A DNA stretch of 32,960 bases from Nocardia otitidiscaviarum NBRC 14405 (GCF_000308635.1 NZ_BAGD01000121.1:1-32960), one strand, 5' to 3'; shown: positions 15,684-24,083, counted from the stretch's first letter. Translations and numbers: made by a program. The notes: generated by a model from the sequence alone, not told the origin.

Positions 15684-16376
15684 ATGCGACGAATGACTGT
15701 CATCTGCGCCGCGGCCACCGGCGTCGCGCTGCTGCTCACCGGCTGCGGCAGCTCGGGATCAGACAACGACCGCGACGTATCCGTCGTGGGCACCGGGCAG
15801 GTTCGAGGCGCGCCCGACGTATTGAACGCCGATCTCGGCGCGCAGGTGAAGGCGGGCGACGTCTCCGCCGCCGTGGACGGCGTGAACGCCAAGGCGAAGG
15901 CCATGACGGACGCCATGGTGGAGGCCGGGGTGGCCCGCGAGGACATCCAGACCAGCGAGCTGTCGGTGCAGCCGGAGTACAACTCCGAGGGACGCACCAT
16001 CACCGGCTACCGCGCCACCAACTCCGTACACGTCGTGGTGCGCGACCTGGACAAGGCGTCGGCGGTGCTCGACGCCGCGGTCGAGGCCGGAGGCAACGAC
16101 ACCCGTATCAGCAATGTGTCGTTCGATCTCTCCGACAATACCAAGCTGCTCGAGGACGCCCGAGCCCGCGCCTTCGCCGACGCCAAATCCCGCGCCCAGC
16201 AGTACGCGGACCTGGCCGGGCTGAAACTCGGTGACGTCGAGACGATCACCGAGAACAGCAGCGGCAACTACCCGCCGGGACCGATGCGGGCGGACGCGGC
16301 GTCGCCGGAATTCAGCCTCGAGCCGGGACAGCAGACGGTGACGTTCACCGTGAACGTCACCTGGAACCTGAAGTAG
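15684..16376 (+). CDS. SIMPL-domain (DUF541) lipoprotein
   Basis: 230 aa. Signal peptide MRRMTVICAAATGVALLLTGC ends in the lipobox LTGC (18-21), predicting a lipid-anchored extracytoplasmic protein. The mature part is a SIMPL/DUF541 domain: VSVVGTGQVRGAPDVLNADLG at its start, alternating strands with 'EDIQTSELSVQPEYN' and 'ITGYRATNSVHVVVRDL', a helix 'ARARAFADAKSRAQQYADLAGLKLGDV', and the closing strand FTVNVTWNLK. Family members (E. coli YggE) are linked to oxidative-stress resistance, with molecular function unclear. A GTG six codons upstream would spoil the signal peptide start; the ATG at 15684 also sits at leaderless spacing from TAGGTT. Confidence 0.88.
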   Translation: MRRMTVICAAATGVALLLTGCGSSGSDNDRDVSVVGTGQVRGAPDVLNADLGAQVKAGDVSAAVDGVNAKAKAMTDAMVEAGVAREDIQTSELSVQPEYNSEGRTITGYRATNSVHVVVRDLDKASAVLDAAVEAGGNDTRISNVSFDLSDNTKLLEDARARAFADAKSRAQQYADLAGLKLGDVETITENSSGNYPPGPMRADAASPEFSLEPGQQTVTFTVNVTWNLK

Positions 16377-16403
16377 GCCGGATCCGCCGAACGCACCTAC
16401 TTC
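16370..16403. terminator. Inverted repeat spanning two convergent stop codons
   Basis: GAAGTAGG (16370-16377) and CCTACTTC (16396-16403) are perfect 8-bp arms with an 18-nt loop that itself contains CGGATCCG. Both arms include the final Lys-TAG codons of the convergent SIMPL and FabH-like genes. It may serve as a bidirectional terminator; the coincidence of two AAG-TAG endings is an alternative explanation. Confidence 0.4.
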
Positions 16404-17425
16404 CAGTTGGGCAGCGTCACGACCTGGGCGGCATAGGACAGGCCCGCGCCGAAGGCGATGAGCAGGGCGGTGCCGCCGGGCTTGGCGTCGCCGTTGCGCA
16501 ACAGTTGTTCCATGGCCAGCGGGATCGAGGCGGCCGAGGTATTGCCGGTCTCCTCGATGTCATTGGCCAGCGCGCAGCTCTCCGGCAGCTTCAGCACCCG
16601 CGCCATGATCTCGATGATCCGGCCGTTGGCCTGGTGCGGGATCATGGCGTCCAGGTCGCCCATCTCGATACCGGCGACCTCCACGGCATCGCGGCACACC
16701 TTCTCCAGCGAGTGCGCGGCCCAGCGGAATACCGCCGTGCCCTCCATGGCGAGGTACGGGCGCACCGCGTCGGTGCCCTGTTCGTCGATCTCGCGGAAGA
16801 ATTCGATCCAGTCCTTGTCCTGCCGGATGGCATGGTGCTGGGTGCCGTCCGAACCCCAGATCGTGGGCGCGATACCGGGTTCTTCGGACGGACCGACCAC
16901 CACCGCGCCCGCGCCGTCGGCGAACAGGAAGGCGGTGCCCCGGTCCTTGGGGTTGATGGTGTCGGTGAGTTTCTCGACGCCGACCACCAGGACGTGCCGC
17001 GCGGTGCCGCCCTTGACCAGATCCGATGCCATGGCGAGCGCGTGGCAGAAGCCGGCGCATCCGGCGGAGACATCGAAGGCGGCGGCCCCGGTGATGCCGA
17101 GTTCGGTGGCGACCTGCGGGGCGGCGGCCGGGGTGAGCAGCAGCCAGGTGGAGGTAGCGACGATGACGCAGTCGATCTCGGCGGGCTCGATCTCGGCGGC
17201 CTCGATGGCATCGCGTCCGGCCGCCACGCTCATGCTCTTGACGGTCTCGTCGTCCCCGGCGAAGCGGCGGGTCTTGATGCCCGAGCGAGTTCGAATCCAT
17301 TCGTCACTGGAATCGATCGGTCCCGCGACCTCGTCGTTGGTGACGACCCGGGTCGGGCGGTAGACGCCGAGCCCAAGGATCGCGGTGTGCTCTGCCCCTC
17401 GAATCGAGGCCAGTCGAGCCGCCAT
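16397..17425 (-). CDS. Beta-ketoacyl-ACP synthase III family protein (FabH-like)
   Basis: 342 aa thiolase-fold condensing enzyme. The triad is complete: C123 in DVSAGCAGFCHAL, H264 in IPHQANGRI and N295 in EETGNTSAASIPLA; the FabH opening ILGLGVYRPTRVVTNDEVA...DSSDEWIRTRSGI is present. FabH initiates fatty acid synthesis from acyl-CoA and malonyl-ACP; this copy is not in a fab cluster, and relatives make alkylquinolone- or polyketide-type starters, so substrate is open. W31-type CoA residues appear as DEWIRTR (W43). The start at 17425 has AAAGGGG 6-7 nt upstream; two further in-frame ATGs (17464, 17482) are possible. A palindrome and TAATAT box lie upstream. Confidence 0.88.
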   Translation of the reverse strand: MAARLASIRGAEHTAILGLGVYRPTRVVTNDEVAGPIDSSDEWIRTRSGIKTRRFAGDDETVKSMSVAAGRDAIEAAEIEPAEIDCVIVATSTWLLLTPAAAPQVATELGITGAAAFDVSAGCAGFCHALAMASDLVKGGTARHVLVVGVEKLTDTINPKDRGTAFLFADGAGAVVVGPSEEPGIAPTIWGSDGTQHHAIRQDKDWIEFFREIDEQGTDAVRPYLAMEGTAVFRWAAHSLEKVCRDAVEVAGIEMGDLDAMIPHQANGRIIEIMARVLKLPESCALANDIEETGNTSAASIPLAMEQLLRNGDAKPGGTALLIAFGAGLSYAAQVVTLPNWK

Positions 17426-17503
17426 ATTTTTCCCCTTTGCACTGCGCGTCGAGCTGTCCTTCATCCGGTCCCCCACGGTCATGGCCTACACGACGCCGTA
17501 GAC

Positions 17504-17522
17504 ATGAGGCTTCCTCATATTA
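17504..17522 (-). promoter_or_regulatory. Palindrome ATGAGG-N3-CCTCAT beside a TAATAT box
   Basis: A perfect 6-bp inverted repeat (17504-17518) lies between the divergent FabH-like and GlsB genes. On the minus strand TAATAT (17522-17517) just precedes and overlaps it, so a protein bound here would sit at the start site of the FabH-like gene. No matching -35 is evident. The regulator is unknown. Confidence 0.45.
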
Positions 17523-17634
17523 ATCGGAACATAGTCCTCCGCGAGTGCGTATTCTCACAAACAAGGGGTATTGCCAAGTGAGTCTCGTCGGATACGGCGG
17601 GGCTCACACCGTTCCTCGGACAAGGGAGGACAGC

Positions 17635-17907
17635 ATGCTCGGCCTTGGCATCATCGGTTGGATCATTATCGGCGGCATCGCCGGATGGATCGCCAGCAAG
17701 ATCATGAAAACCGATGCTCAACAGGGCATTCTGCTCAATATCGTCGTAGGCGTGATCGGCGGCCTGCTCGGCGGCTTCATACTCAAGCTCTTCGGAGTGG
17801 ACGTCGAGGGCGGTGGGCTGATCTTCAGCTTCCTCACCTGCCTCGGCGGCGCGGTCCTCCTACTCTGGCTGGTGAACATGGTGACCAGCCGCCGCGCCGG
17901 AGTCTGA
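17635..17907 (+). CDS. GlsB/YeaQ/YmgE-family stress-response membrane protein
   Basis: 90 aa, three hydrophobic glycine-rich helices: LGIIGWIIIGGIAGWIAS (3-20), LLNIVVGVIGGLLGGFIL (32-49) and FSFLTCLGGAVLLLWLVNMV (65-84), with the family's GWI..GxIAGxIA and GxxGGxxGG patterns; a conserved KIMKTD loop follows helix 1. Small transglycosylase-associated-like membrane proteins of this family are commonly stress-induced; mechanism unknown. The ATG at 17635 has GGGAGG 5 nt upstream. About 64 nt before it is GGGTAT (17566-17571), resembling a sigma-B/F -10, but the matching GTTT -35 is not there. A strong terminator follows. Confidence 0.9.
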   Translation: MLGLGIIGWIIIGGIAGWIASKIMKTDAQQGILLNIVVGVIGGLLGGFILKLFGVDVEGGGLIFSFLTCLGGAVLLLWLVNMVTSRRAGV

Positions 17908-17922
17908 GGTCCGGATCACAGG

Positions 17923-17952
17923 GCACCGGGCGGCCTCGGGCCGCACCGGTGC
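17923..17952 (+). terminator. Hairpin terminator after the GlsB-like gene
   Basis: GCACCGG-GCGGCC pairs with GGCCGC-A-CCGGTGC around a 3-nt loop: 13 bp with a single bulged A, beginning 16 nt after the stop codon at 17907. No U-tract. Confidence 0.8.
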
Positions 17953-18121
17953 TCTGCCGTGTGCTCGATCCCGCGCGTGTGCCCGAAACCGGTGCGCCCG
18001 TCACGGTCCGGCACGCGTTTTCCGGCCGGTACTCGCCCGAGGACACGAGTGGTGTGCCAGGTTCCCGTAAGGTGTGAGCGCGGTCCCTGACCGCCCCCAT
18101 CCACGCATGAAAGAGGAGCTT

Positions 18122-18838
18122 GTGGCCCGCCGTCCCACCCCGCCCGGCACCCCCGAGAGCACCGGCCTCGCCCACGTGGCCGACCTGGTGCGCAATGCGA
18201 TCCCGCCGCTGCACCCCGCCGGACTGCCGTTCGTGGCGGCCCCGCTGGCGGTGGCCGCGCTCGGATACCGCAAGAAGTGGGTGCGTCGCACGGGGCTCGC
18301 GGCCGCCGCGGCCTGCGCCACCTTCTTCCGCCATCCGCACCGGGTGCCGCCGAATCGGGCCGGGGTGGTCGTCGCCCCCGCCGACGGTGAGGTCGCACTG
18401 GTCGACACCGCGGTTCCGCCCGCCGAACTGGGGCTCGGCGATGCGCCGCTGCCGCGGGTGAGCATCTTCCTGTCGGTGCTCGACGTGCATGTGCAGCGGG
18501 TGCCGGTGAGCGGCGTGGTCACCGAGATCGCCTACAAGAAGGGTGAATTCCGCTCCGCCGACCTGCCCGAGGCCAGCGACGCGAACGAGCGCAACTCCAT
18601 GGTGCTCGAGACCGAGAACGGTCAGCGGATCGTGGTCGTGCAGATCGCCGGACTGCTGGCGCGGCGCATCGTGTGCGAAGCCCGGGTCGGCGACAAGCTG
18701 AATATCGGCGACACCTACGGACTGATCCGCTTCGGCTCCCGCGTGGACACCTACTTCCCCGCCGGGACGCGCCCGCTGGTCACCCCGGGCCAACGCACCA
18801 TCGGTGCGGAAACGGTGCTGGCCGAACTGGATTCGTGA
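18122..18838 (+). CDS. psd: Phosphatidylserine decarboxylase proenzyme
   Basis: 238 aa, makes phosphatidylethanolamine from phosphatidylserine at the inner membrane. It closely follows the M. tuberculosis Psd (Rv0437c) pattern: VARRP start, HPAGLPFVAA, membrane-associated stretch 37-68, FFRHPHRVPPN, VAPADGEVALVD (84-95), SIFLSVLDVHVQRVPVSG (114-131, with the catalytic-site histidine H123), and IRFGSRVDTY, where self-cleavage between G205 and S206 leaves the pyruvoyl group. The GTG start at 18122 is chosen by homology to MARRP and the GAGG 5 nt upstream, although an ATG lies five codons earlier. Its stop overlaps the pssA start (TGATG). Confidence 0.94.
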   Translation: MARRPTPPGTPESTGLAHVADLVRNAIPPLHPAGLPFVAAPLAVAALGYRKKWVRRTGLAAAAACATFFRHPHRVPPNRAGVVVAPADGEVALVDTAVPPAELGLGDAPLPRVSIFLSVLDVHVQRVPVSGVVTEIAYKKGEFRSADLPEASDANERNSMVLETENGQRIVVVQIAGLLARRIVCEARVGDKLNIGDTYGLIRFGSRVDTYFPAGTRPLVTPGQRTIGAETVLAELDS

Positions 18839-19737
18839 TGGAGCAGCTCGCGCCCGCGCCCGAGAAGGACCGCCGCCGCCGCACCATCCGGCTGCTGCCG
18901 TCGATGGTCACCATTCTCGGCCTGTGCTCGGGTCTGTCGGCGGTGAAGTTCGGCATCGAGGGCAAGCTCGGCATCGCGCTGGCCCTGGTCGGCGCGGCCG
19001 CCATCTTCGACATGCTGGACGGCCGCATCGCCCGCATGCTGGACGCCACCACCAAGATGGGCGCGGAACTGGATTCGCTGTCCGACGCCATCGCCTTCGG
19101 CGTCGCGCCCGCGCTGGTGCTGTACGTGACCTTCCTGCACGCCGACAGCGTGGGCTGGATTCTGGCGCTCATGTTCGCGGTGTGCATGGTGCTGCGGCTG
19201 GCCCGGTTCAACACGCTGATGGACGACGACAATCGCCCGGACTGGCAGCGGGAGTACTTCACGGGCGTGCCCGCACCCGCCGGCGCGCTGATCGTGCTGC
19301 TGCCCATCGCGCTGGCGGAGCAGTTCGGCGACGGCTGGTGGGTGAGTTTCCCGGCGGTGGCGGTGTGGACGGTCATCACCGGCCTGCTGTGCGTGAGCAC
19401 GCTGCCGACGCTGGCGATCAAATCGGTGTCGGTCGCCCCGCGCACCGCGCCGATCCTGCTGGTGCTGGTTGCCCTGGCCGCCGCCCTGCTGGTCACCTAC
19501 CCGCTCATCCTGATGATGGGCCTGGTCGCCATCTACCTCGCGCACATCCCCTTCGCGGTGCGTTCGGCCCGCTGGGTGGCCGCCCGCCCGGAGACCTGGC
19601 ACCACAAGCCCGCCGAGCGCCGCGCCCAGCGCAAGGCCCAGCGCCGCACCCGCCCCATCGGCCGCGTCTCCTCGGCCCGCCTGCGCCTGCGCCGCCCGGG
19701 CACCCGCCAGCGCTACCCGGAGGACGTCAAGTACTGA
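18838..19737 (+). CDS. pssA: CDP-diacylglycerol--serine O-phosphatidyltransferase
   Basis: 299-aa integral membrane enzyme making phosphatidylserine, the substrate of Psd; ortholog of Rv0436c. The CDP-alcohol phosphotransferase signature is complete at residues 58-83: DMLDGRIAR, eight residues, then G75, D79 and D83 (D-x2-DG-x2-AR-x8-G-x3-D-x3-D). About six to eight hydrophobic segments follow, and the C-terminus is a basic arginine-rich tail (residues 255-299). Start ATG overlaps the psd stop by one base, so translation is probably coupled. A 14-bp hairpin ends the unit. Confidence 0.95.
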   Translation: MEQLAPAPEKDRRRRTIRLLPSMVTILGLCSGLSAVKFGIEGKLGIALALVGAAAIFDMLDGRIARMLDATTKMGAELDSLSDAIAFGVAPALVLYVTFLHADSVGWILALMFAVCMVLRLARFNTLMDDDNRPDWQREYFTGVPAPAGALIVLLPIALAEQFGDGWWVSFPAVAVWTVITGLLCVSTLPTLAIKSVSVAPRTAPILLVLVALAAALLVTYPLILMMGLVAIYLAHIPFAVRSARWVAARPETWHHKPAERRAQRKAQRRTRPIGRVSSARLRLRRPGTRQRYPEDVKY

Positions 19738-19760
19738 ACGGCCGTGACCGGCCCCGGATC

Positions 19761-19793
19761 GGAGCCACGCGGTGAGCGACACCGCGTGGCTCC
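19761..19793. terminator. Perfect 14-bp bidirectional terminator between pssA and the MFS gene
   Basis: GGAGCCACGCGGTG, 5-nt loop AGCGA, CACCGCGTGGCTCC: a perfect stem. It lies 23 nt past the pssA stop on the plus strand and 8 nt past the MFS gene stop (19801) on the minus strand, so it serves two convergent transcripts. No U-tract on either side. Confidence 0.88.
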
Positions 19794-19800
19794 GGCGGAT

Positions 19801-21159
19801 TCAGTCGGTACCCGCCCGCGCGACGAACACGCCACCCGACGCGGCGCAGACCAGCACCACGGCGGCGAAGACGGTTGCCCCCGCGGCGAGTCCGAGTGCG
19901 TCGCTGAGATAGCCCGCGCTGACGGGCAGCAGACCCGCCGGGAGATAGCCGCCGACATTGAGGGCCGCATTGGCCTCGGCGAGCCGTCGTGGCGCGATGG
20001 CGGCATTGAGCAGTGAGAGACCGCCGAGCTGCCCGAGCCCCTGCCCCGCGCCCGCGCACAACGCCGCGGCCAGCAGAGCGACCACCGACATCAGGTGCAC
20101 GGCGAGGGCGAGCGCGACCATGGCGCACACGGTGCCCGTCGCGGCCATGAGCATGATGCGCCGCCGCGGCAGCGCCCGGACCGCGAACTGCACCCCGGTG
20201 GCGGTCAGGAACATGGCGAAAGCCACTGCGCCGGAGACGATCCGGCTCGTCGTACCCAGCAGATCCGACAGCAGCGCGGGGCCGAGGGACAGGACGAACG
20301 AGGTCGCGGTGATACCGGGCGCGAAGACGGCGATGCCGAGTCCGAGCTGCCGTCCGTGCCCGCGCGGCACCCGGGGCACGCGCATCCACGTGCTCGCCTT
20401 CGATCGCCCACCAGCGGCACTACCTCGACCAGCGTCCACGGTGGTAGCACTCTTACCAGGAGCGCGCACGGTGACAGCATCCGTGTGGGTCGCGCTCGAA
20501 TCGCCGGCCGGCGTCCGGACCAGGGGCATGCGGGCGACCACCAGCAGGGCGGTGGCCAGCAGGGCGGCCTCGACCGCGAAAACGGTCACGGTCGGTGCGG
20601 GCAGCGTTTCGGAGAGCACACCGGCGAGCAGCGGGCCGAGTCCCGCACCGAACACCATGGCGGTGGACGCCAGCAGGGCCGCGAGCCGGGTGCGCCCGGG
20701 CCCGGCGATGTCGGTGACGGCGGCCATCCCCGCGGAGACGGCCGCACCCACGGCGATGCCGGTGAGCAGCCGGGCGATCATGAGCGCCGCGACCGTCGAC
20801 GCGGTGGCGAACATGAGGCAGGCGGTAAGGGCGAGCAGCAGCGCGGGCACCAGTACCGGCCGCCGTCCGATCCGGTCGGAGGCGACGCCGGAGACCAGCA
20901 GGGAGCCGAGCAGACCGGCGATATAGCAGGCGAAGATCACCGTCATGGTGCCGCGCGAGAAGCCGAGATCACGCTGCCACAGCACGTACAGGGGCGTGGC
21001 CGCGTTGGACAGCACGAAGACGGCGACGACCGGCCACGCGGCCAGCCAGATCCAGCGCGTGGCGACATCATCCGCGCCGACATCATCCGCGCCGAGGGCT
21101 TCCGGTTCCGCGTCTGGATGTCGCGGGGACTTGCGCAGGGTCGTGGACAGGACGACCAC
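19801..21159 (-). CDS. Major facilitator superfamily transporter
   Basis: About 452 aa with twelve hydrophobic segments in two halves. The MFS motif A is visible after TM2: SGVASDRIGRRPVL; TM4-5 carry GIAVGAAVSAGMAAVTDIAGPGRTR. A charged, Ala/Ser/Thr-rich central loop (roughly 250-285 of the open frame) separates the halves. Probably a drug or metabolite exporter of the DHA1-like type, by analogy. Start uncertain: I give the GTG at 21159, where a GGAGG overlaps the start; the frame is open to 21231, but those codons cross the operators. Divergent from an ArsR-like regulator whose operators fill the gap, so efflux is likely repressed until the regulator binds its ligand. Confidence 0.85.
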   Translation of the reverse strand: MVVLSTTLRKSPRHPDAEPEALGADDVGADDVATRWIWLAAWPVVAVFVLSNAATPLYVLWQRDLGFSRGTMTVIFACYIAGLLGSLLVSGVASDRIGRRPVLVPALLLALTACLMFATASTVAALMIARLLTGIAVGAAVSAGMAAVTDIAGPGRTRLAALLASTAMVFGAGLGPLLAGVLSETLPAPTVTVFAVEAALLATALLVVARMPLVRTPAGDSSATHTDAVTVRAPGKSATTVDAGRGSAAGGRSKASTWMRVPRVPRGHGRQLGLGIAVFAPGITATSFVLSLGPALLSDLLGTTSRIVSGAVAFAMFLTATGVQFAVRALPRRRIMLMAATGTVCAMVALALAVHLMSVVALLAAALCAGAGQGLGQLGGLSLLNAAIAPRRLAEANAALNVGGYLPAGLLPVSAGYLSDALGLAAGATVFAAVVLVCAASGGVFVARAGTD

Positions 21160-21185
21160 CTCCAGTTCTCTTAGTACGAATAGAA

Positions 21186-21199
21186 TCGAACTAGTTCGA
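21186..21199. promoter_or_regulatory. Operator palindrome TCGAACTAGTTCGA
   Basis: Perfect 14-bp palindrome in the MFS/ArsR divergent gap. A half copy (TCGAACT) recurs at 21206-21212. Candidate binding site of the adjacent ArsR-like regulator. Confidence 0.65.
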
Positions 21200-21221
21200 A
21201 TGGAGTCGAACTTAGCATCAA

Positions 21222-21239
21222 GTACGATCAAACTCGTAC
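21222..21239. promoter_or_regulatory. Second operator: GTACGA-N6-TCGTAC
   Basis: Perfect 6-bp arms with 6-bp spacer, 26 bp upstream of the regulator's ATG. Half-copies of the TACGA core are also at 21174-21178. The arm differs from the first palindrome but both contain a CGA core. Confidence 0.6.
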
Positions 21240-21264
21240 AGAGAATCCGAGGAGGGATGCGTCG

Positions 21265-21636
21265 ATGGCGACGATGACGTGGCAGCGGTTCCGCAGGTAC
21301 ACCGAACCCGACGGGCTACCGGCTCCCCTGCCGGAGCCCGCGGTCGAGGAGCTGCGGCTGGAAACCGTGCTGGGCGCGCTGAGCGACCCGCTGCGGCTGT
21401 TCATCGTGCGGAAGCTGCTGCTGGAGTCCGAAGGGTTCGACCATCCGTGCGGATGGTTCGGCATCGACCGGCCGAAATCGTCGCTCACCCACCACTTCAA
21501 GGCGCTGCGGGCGGCCGGGGTGACGCGACAGCGGCAGTACGGTCTGGAGCGCCGCAGCCAGGTGCGCGTCGACGACCTGGAGCAGCGGTTCCCGGGACTG
21601 CTGGCACTGGTCGCCGACTGGACCGCGGCCGAGTAG
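21265..21636 (+). CDS. ArsR-type winged-helix transcriptional regulator
   Basis: 123 aa. A winged-helix core: LETVLGALSDPLRLFIVRKLLL (30-51, the typical 'aLsdplRl.il..L' of ArsR proteins), a turn with CGWFGIDRPKSSLTHHFKALRAAGVTRQRQYG (62-93; recognition helix KSSLTHHFKALRAAG), then a short wing and DDLEQRFPGLLALV. No metal-binding CxC is seen; only C62 is present, so a metal sensor is unlikely. SD GGAGG lies 9 nt before the ATG. Divergent from the MFS gene, it is the likely local repressor. Confidence 0.88.
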   Translation: MATMTWQRFRRYTEPDGLPAPLPEPAVEELRLETVLGALSDPLRLFIVRKLLLESEGFDHPCGWFGIDRPKSSLTHHFKALRAAGVTRQRQYGLERRSQVRVDDLEQRFPGLLALVADWTAAE

Positions 21637-21748
21637 CCGCGGCCCGCGGACCACTCTCGGTTCCTCAGCAACCGTGTGTGTTTACGGAAGGGGTGCGGGA
21701 ATTTCCTAGGTGGCCGCGCGGTGCGGTACGGCGGGCACAATGGGGGGC

Positions 21749-23950
21749 GTGCCTGAACTCGCTTTGACCGCTCGCCTCAATACTTCTGCCGCGGATGCGC
21801 GGCGGGGACTGGTGCGATTGCATGCCGAGGCGCTGGCGGCGCTGGGATTGCGGGAGTGGGACGGGATCGCGTTGATGGGGGCGCGGCGGACGGCGGCGGT
21901 CGTCGCCGTAGCACCGGCGGGTACGCCCGCGGGGGTGGCGCTGCTGGATGATGTGACGCTGTCGAACGCGGGGGTGCGGGAGAGCGCGACCGTGGTGATC
22001 GCGCCGGTGACCGTGTACGGGGCCAAGCAGATCTCGGTGATGGGGTCGGCGTTGGCGGCGGGCACCATTCCCGAGGCGACGCTGCGGCAGGCGCTGCTCG
22101 GGAAGGTCGTCACCGTCGGGGACACCGTATCGCTGCTGCCCCGCGACCTGGGGCCGGGAACCAGCACTTCGGCTGCGACACAGGCGCTCTCGCGCACGTT
22201 CGGGGTGGCTTGGACCTCCGAGCTGTTGACGGTGACCGCGACCGACCCGTCGCCGGGTCCGGTGAGCGTGCAGCCCAACAGCGCGGTGGTGTGGGGGCCG
22301 GGGGTGGCGGCCACCGATCGGCCGCTGTCCATCAGCGATGGTGGTGCGGACTACGGACGGATGCCGCAGACCGGTCCGGCCCCGGTGATTCCGGTAGCCG
22401 ATCTGGCCGGGGTGCAGACGCAGGCGGCCAAGCTCACCGAATGGCTCAACCTCGCCCTGGACGAGCCGGAGCTGCTCAAAACCCTTGGCGCCCCGGCACA
22501 TCTCGGTGTGCTCGTCTCGGGCCCGGCCGGGGTGGGCAAGGCGGCGCTGGCGCGGGCGGTGTGCGCGCAGCGGCGAGTGGTGGAGTTGGACGGCCCGTCG
22601 GTCGGGGCGACCGAGAGCGGCACTCGGCTGCGCGAGGTGGGGATGGCGGTCGCCGAACTCTGTTCGGGCGCGGGCGGTGTGCTGCTCATCACCGATATCG
22701 ACGCCCTGCTGCCCGCCGATGCGGATCCGGTCGCCACCCTGATTCTCGACCAGTTGCGGGCGGCGGTGGCCACGCCCGCGGTGGCGCTGCTGGCGACCAC
22801 GGCCCATCCGGGCGATGTGGACCCGCGGCTGCGCGCACCCGATCTGTGCGATCGCGAGCTGGCGTTGCCGCTGCCGACCGCCGCGGTGCGCACCGCCCTG
22901 CTCGAACAGCTGCTGCGCAAGGTGCCGACCGACGGCCTGAAACTCGACGAGATCGCAGCGCGCACACCCGGTTTCGTGGTGGCGGATCTGGCCGCGCTGG
23001 TCCGGGAGGCGGCGCTGCGGGCAGCGTCGCGGGCCAGCCGCGAACAGTCCGATCCGGTGCTGGTGCAGGACGATCTGGCCGGTGCGCTGGAGGTGATCCG
23101 GCCGCTGTCGCGCTCCGGGTCGGAGGAGCTGGCCATCGGCAGCCTGAGCCTCGACGATGTGGGCGATATGAAGGAGACCAAACAGGCGCTCACCGAGGCG
23201 GTGCTGTGGCCGCTGCGGCATCCGGATTCCTTCGCCCGCCTCGGCATCGACCCGCCGCGCGGGGTGCTGCTGTACGGTCCGCCCGGCTGCGGCAAAACCT
23301 TCCTCGTCCGTGCGTTGGCCGGAACCGGCCAGCTGAGCGTGCAGGCGGTGAAGGGCGCCGAACTCATGGACAAGTGGGTCGGCTCCTCCGAGCGAGCGGT
23401 ACGGGAGCTGTTCCAGCGCGCCCGCGACTCCGCCCCGGCGCTCATCTTCTTGGACGAGATCGATTCCCTCGCGCCCCGCCGCGGCCAGAGCAGCGATTCG
23501 GGCGTGACCGACCGGGTGGTGGCGGCGCTGCTCACCGAGATGGACGGCGTGGAACCGCTGCGCGACGTGGTGGTGGTCGGCGCGACCAACCGCCCCGACC
23601 TCATCGATCCGGCGCTGACCCGGCCCGGCCGCCTGGAGAGGCTGGTCTTCGTACCGCCGCCGGACGCCGCCGCCCGCGCCGAAATCCTGCGCACGGCGGC
23701 AAAATCCGTACCGCTGGCACCCGATGTCGAGCTGCGCGCCCTGGCCGCCGAGCTGGACGGCTACTCCGCCGCCGACTGCGCGGCCCTGCTCCGGGAGGCG
23801 GCGCTGGCCGCCATGCGCCGCGATGTGCTGGCCGCCGATGTGACCTCGGCCGACATCATGGCCGCCCGCGCGGCCGTGCGGCCGTCGCTGGATCCCCTCC
23901 AGGTGGAATCGCTGCGCCGCTTCGCCGCCCAGCGCGCCTCCGCGGGCTGA
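21749..23950 (+). CDS. CDC48/p97-like AAA ATPase (Rv0435c ortholog)
   Basis: 733 aa. Residues 3-170: N-terminal double-psi-barrel-like domain (ALTARLNTSAADARRGLVRL...LLPRDLGPGTSTSA). D1 AAA module 250-420: Walker A GPAGVGKA (258-265), but Walker B reads LLITDID (312-318), with isoleucine in place of the catalytic glutamate. D2 500-700: intact Walker A GPPGCGKT (510-517), Walker B LIFLDE (565-570), and the second region of homology GATNRPDLIDPALTRPGRLERL. D1 therefore probably binds but does not hydrolyse ATP. Substrates are unknown. The GTG start is fixed by homology to Rv0435c; GGGGGG precedes it, and CACAAT at 7 nt spacing also allows leaderless initiation. In M. tuberculosis it also adjoins pssA-psd. 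Confidence 0.93.
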   Translation: MPELALTARLNTSAADARRGLVRLHAEALAALGLREWDGIALMGARRTAAVVAVAPAGTPAGVALLDDVTLSNAGVRESATVVIAPVTVYGAKQISVMGSALAAGTIPEATLRQALLGKVVTVGDTVSLLPRDLGPGTSTSAATQALSRTFGVAWTSELLTVTATDPSPGPVSVQPNSAVVWGPGVAATDRPLSISDGGADYGRMPQTGPAPVIPVADLAGVQTQAAKLTEWLNLALDEPELLKTLGAPAHLGVLVSGPAGVGKAALARAVCAQRRVVELDGPSVGATESGTRLREVGMAVAELCSGAGGVLLITDIDALLPADADPVATLILDQLRAAVATPAVALLATTAHPGDVDPRLRAPDLCDRELALPLPTAAVRTALLEQLLRKVPTDGLKLDEIAARTPGFVVADLAALVREAALRAASRASREQSDPVLVQDDLAGALEVIRPLSRSGSEELAIGSLSLDDVGDMKETKQALTEAVLWPLRHPDSFARLGIDPPRGVLLYGPPGCGKTFLVRALAGTGQLSVQAVKGAELMDKWVGSSERAVRELFQRARDSAPALIFLDEIDSLAPRRGQSSDSGVTDRVVAALLTEMDGVEPLRDVVVVGATNRPDLIDPALTRPGRLERLVFVPPPDAAARAEILRTAAKSVPLAPDVELRALAAELDGYSAADCAALLREAALAAMRRDVLAADVTSADIMAARAAVRPSLDPLQVESLRRFAAQRASAG

Positions 23951-23960
23951 GGCGTCGCGG

Positions 23961-23979
23961 TCTCGGGCACGTCCCGAGA
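23961..23979 (+). terminator. Hairpin terminator after the AAA ATPase gene
   Basis: TCTCGGG, 5-nt loop, CCCGAGA, followed by ATT, starting 10 nt beyond the stop codon. Just after it TTGACA (23981-23986) matches a -35 consensus for the next gene, but no good -10 is found 16-18 nt downstream. Confidence 0.7.
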
Positions 23980-24083
23980 ATTGACAGCCGCCCCCGCATG
24001 GATATCGAGGTTGAACGCTATACCGGCCCCGCGCCACATCGATGGAATTCACCCAGCTAACAATTTCGTCAGGGCGAGTCGGA

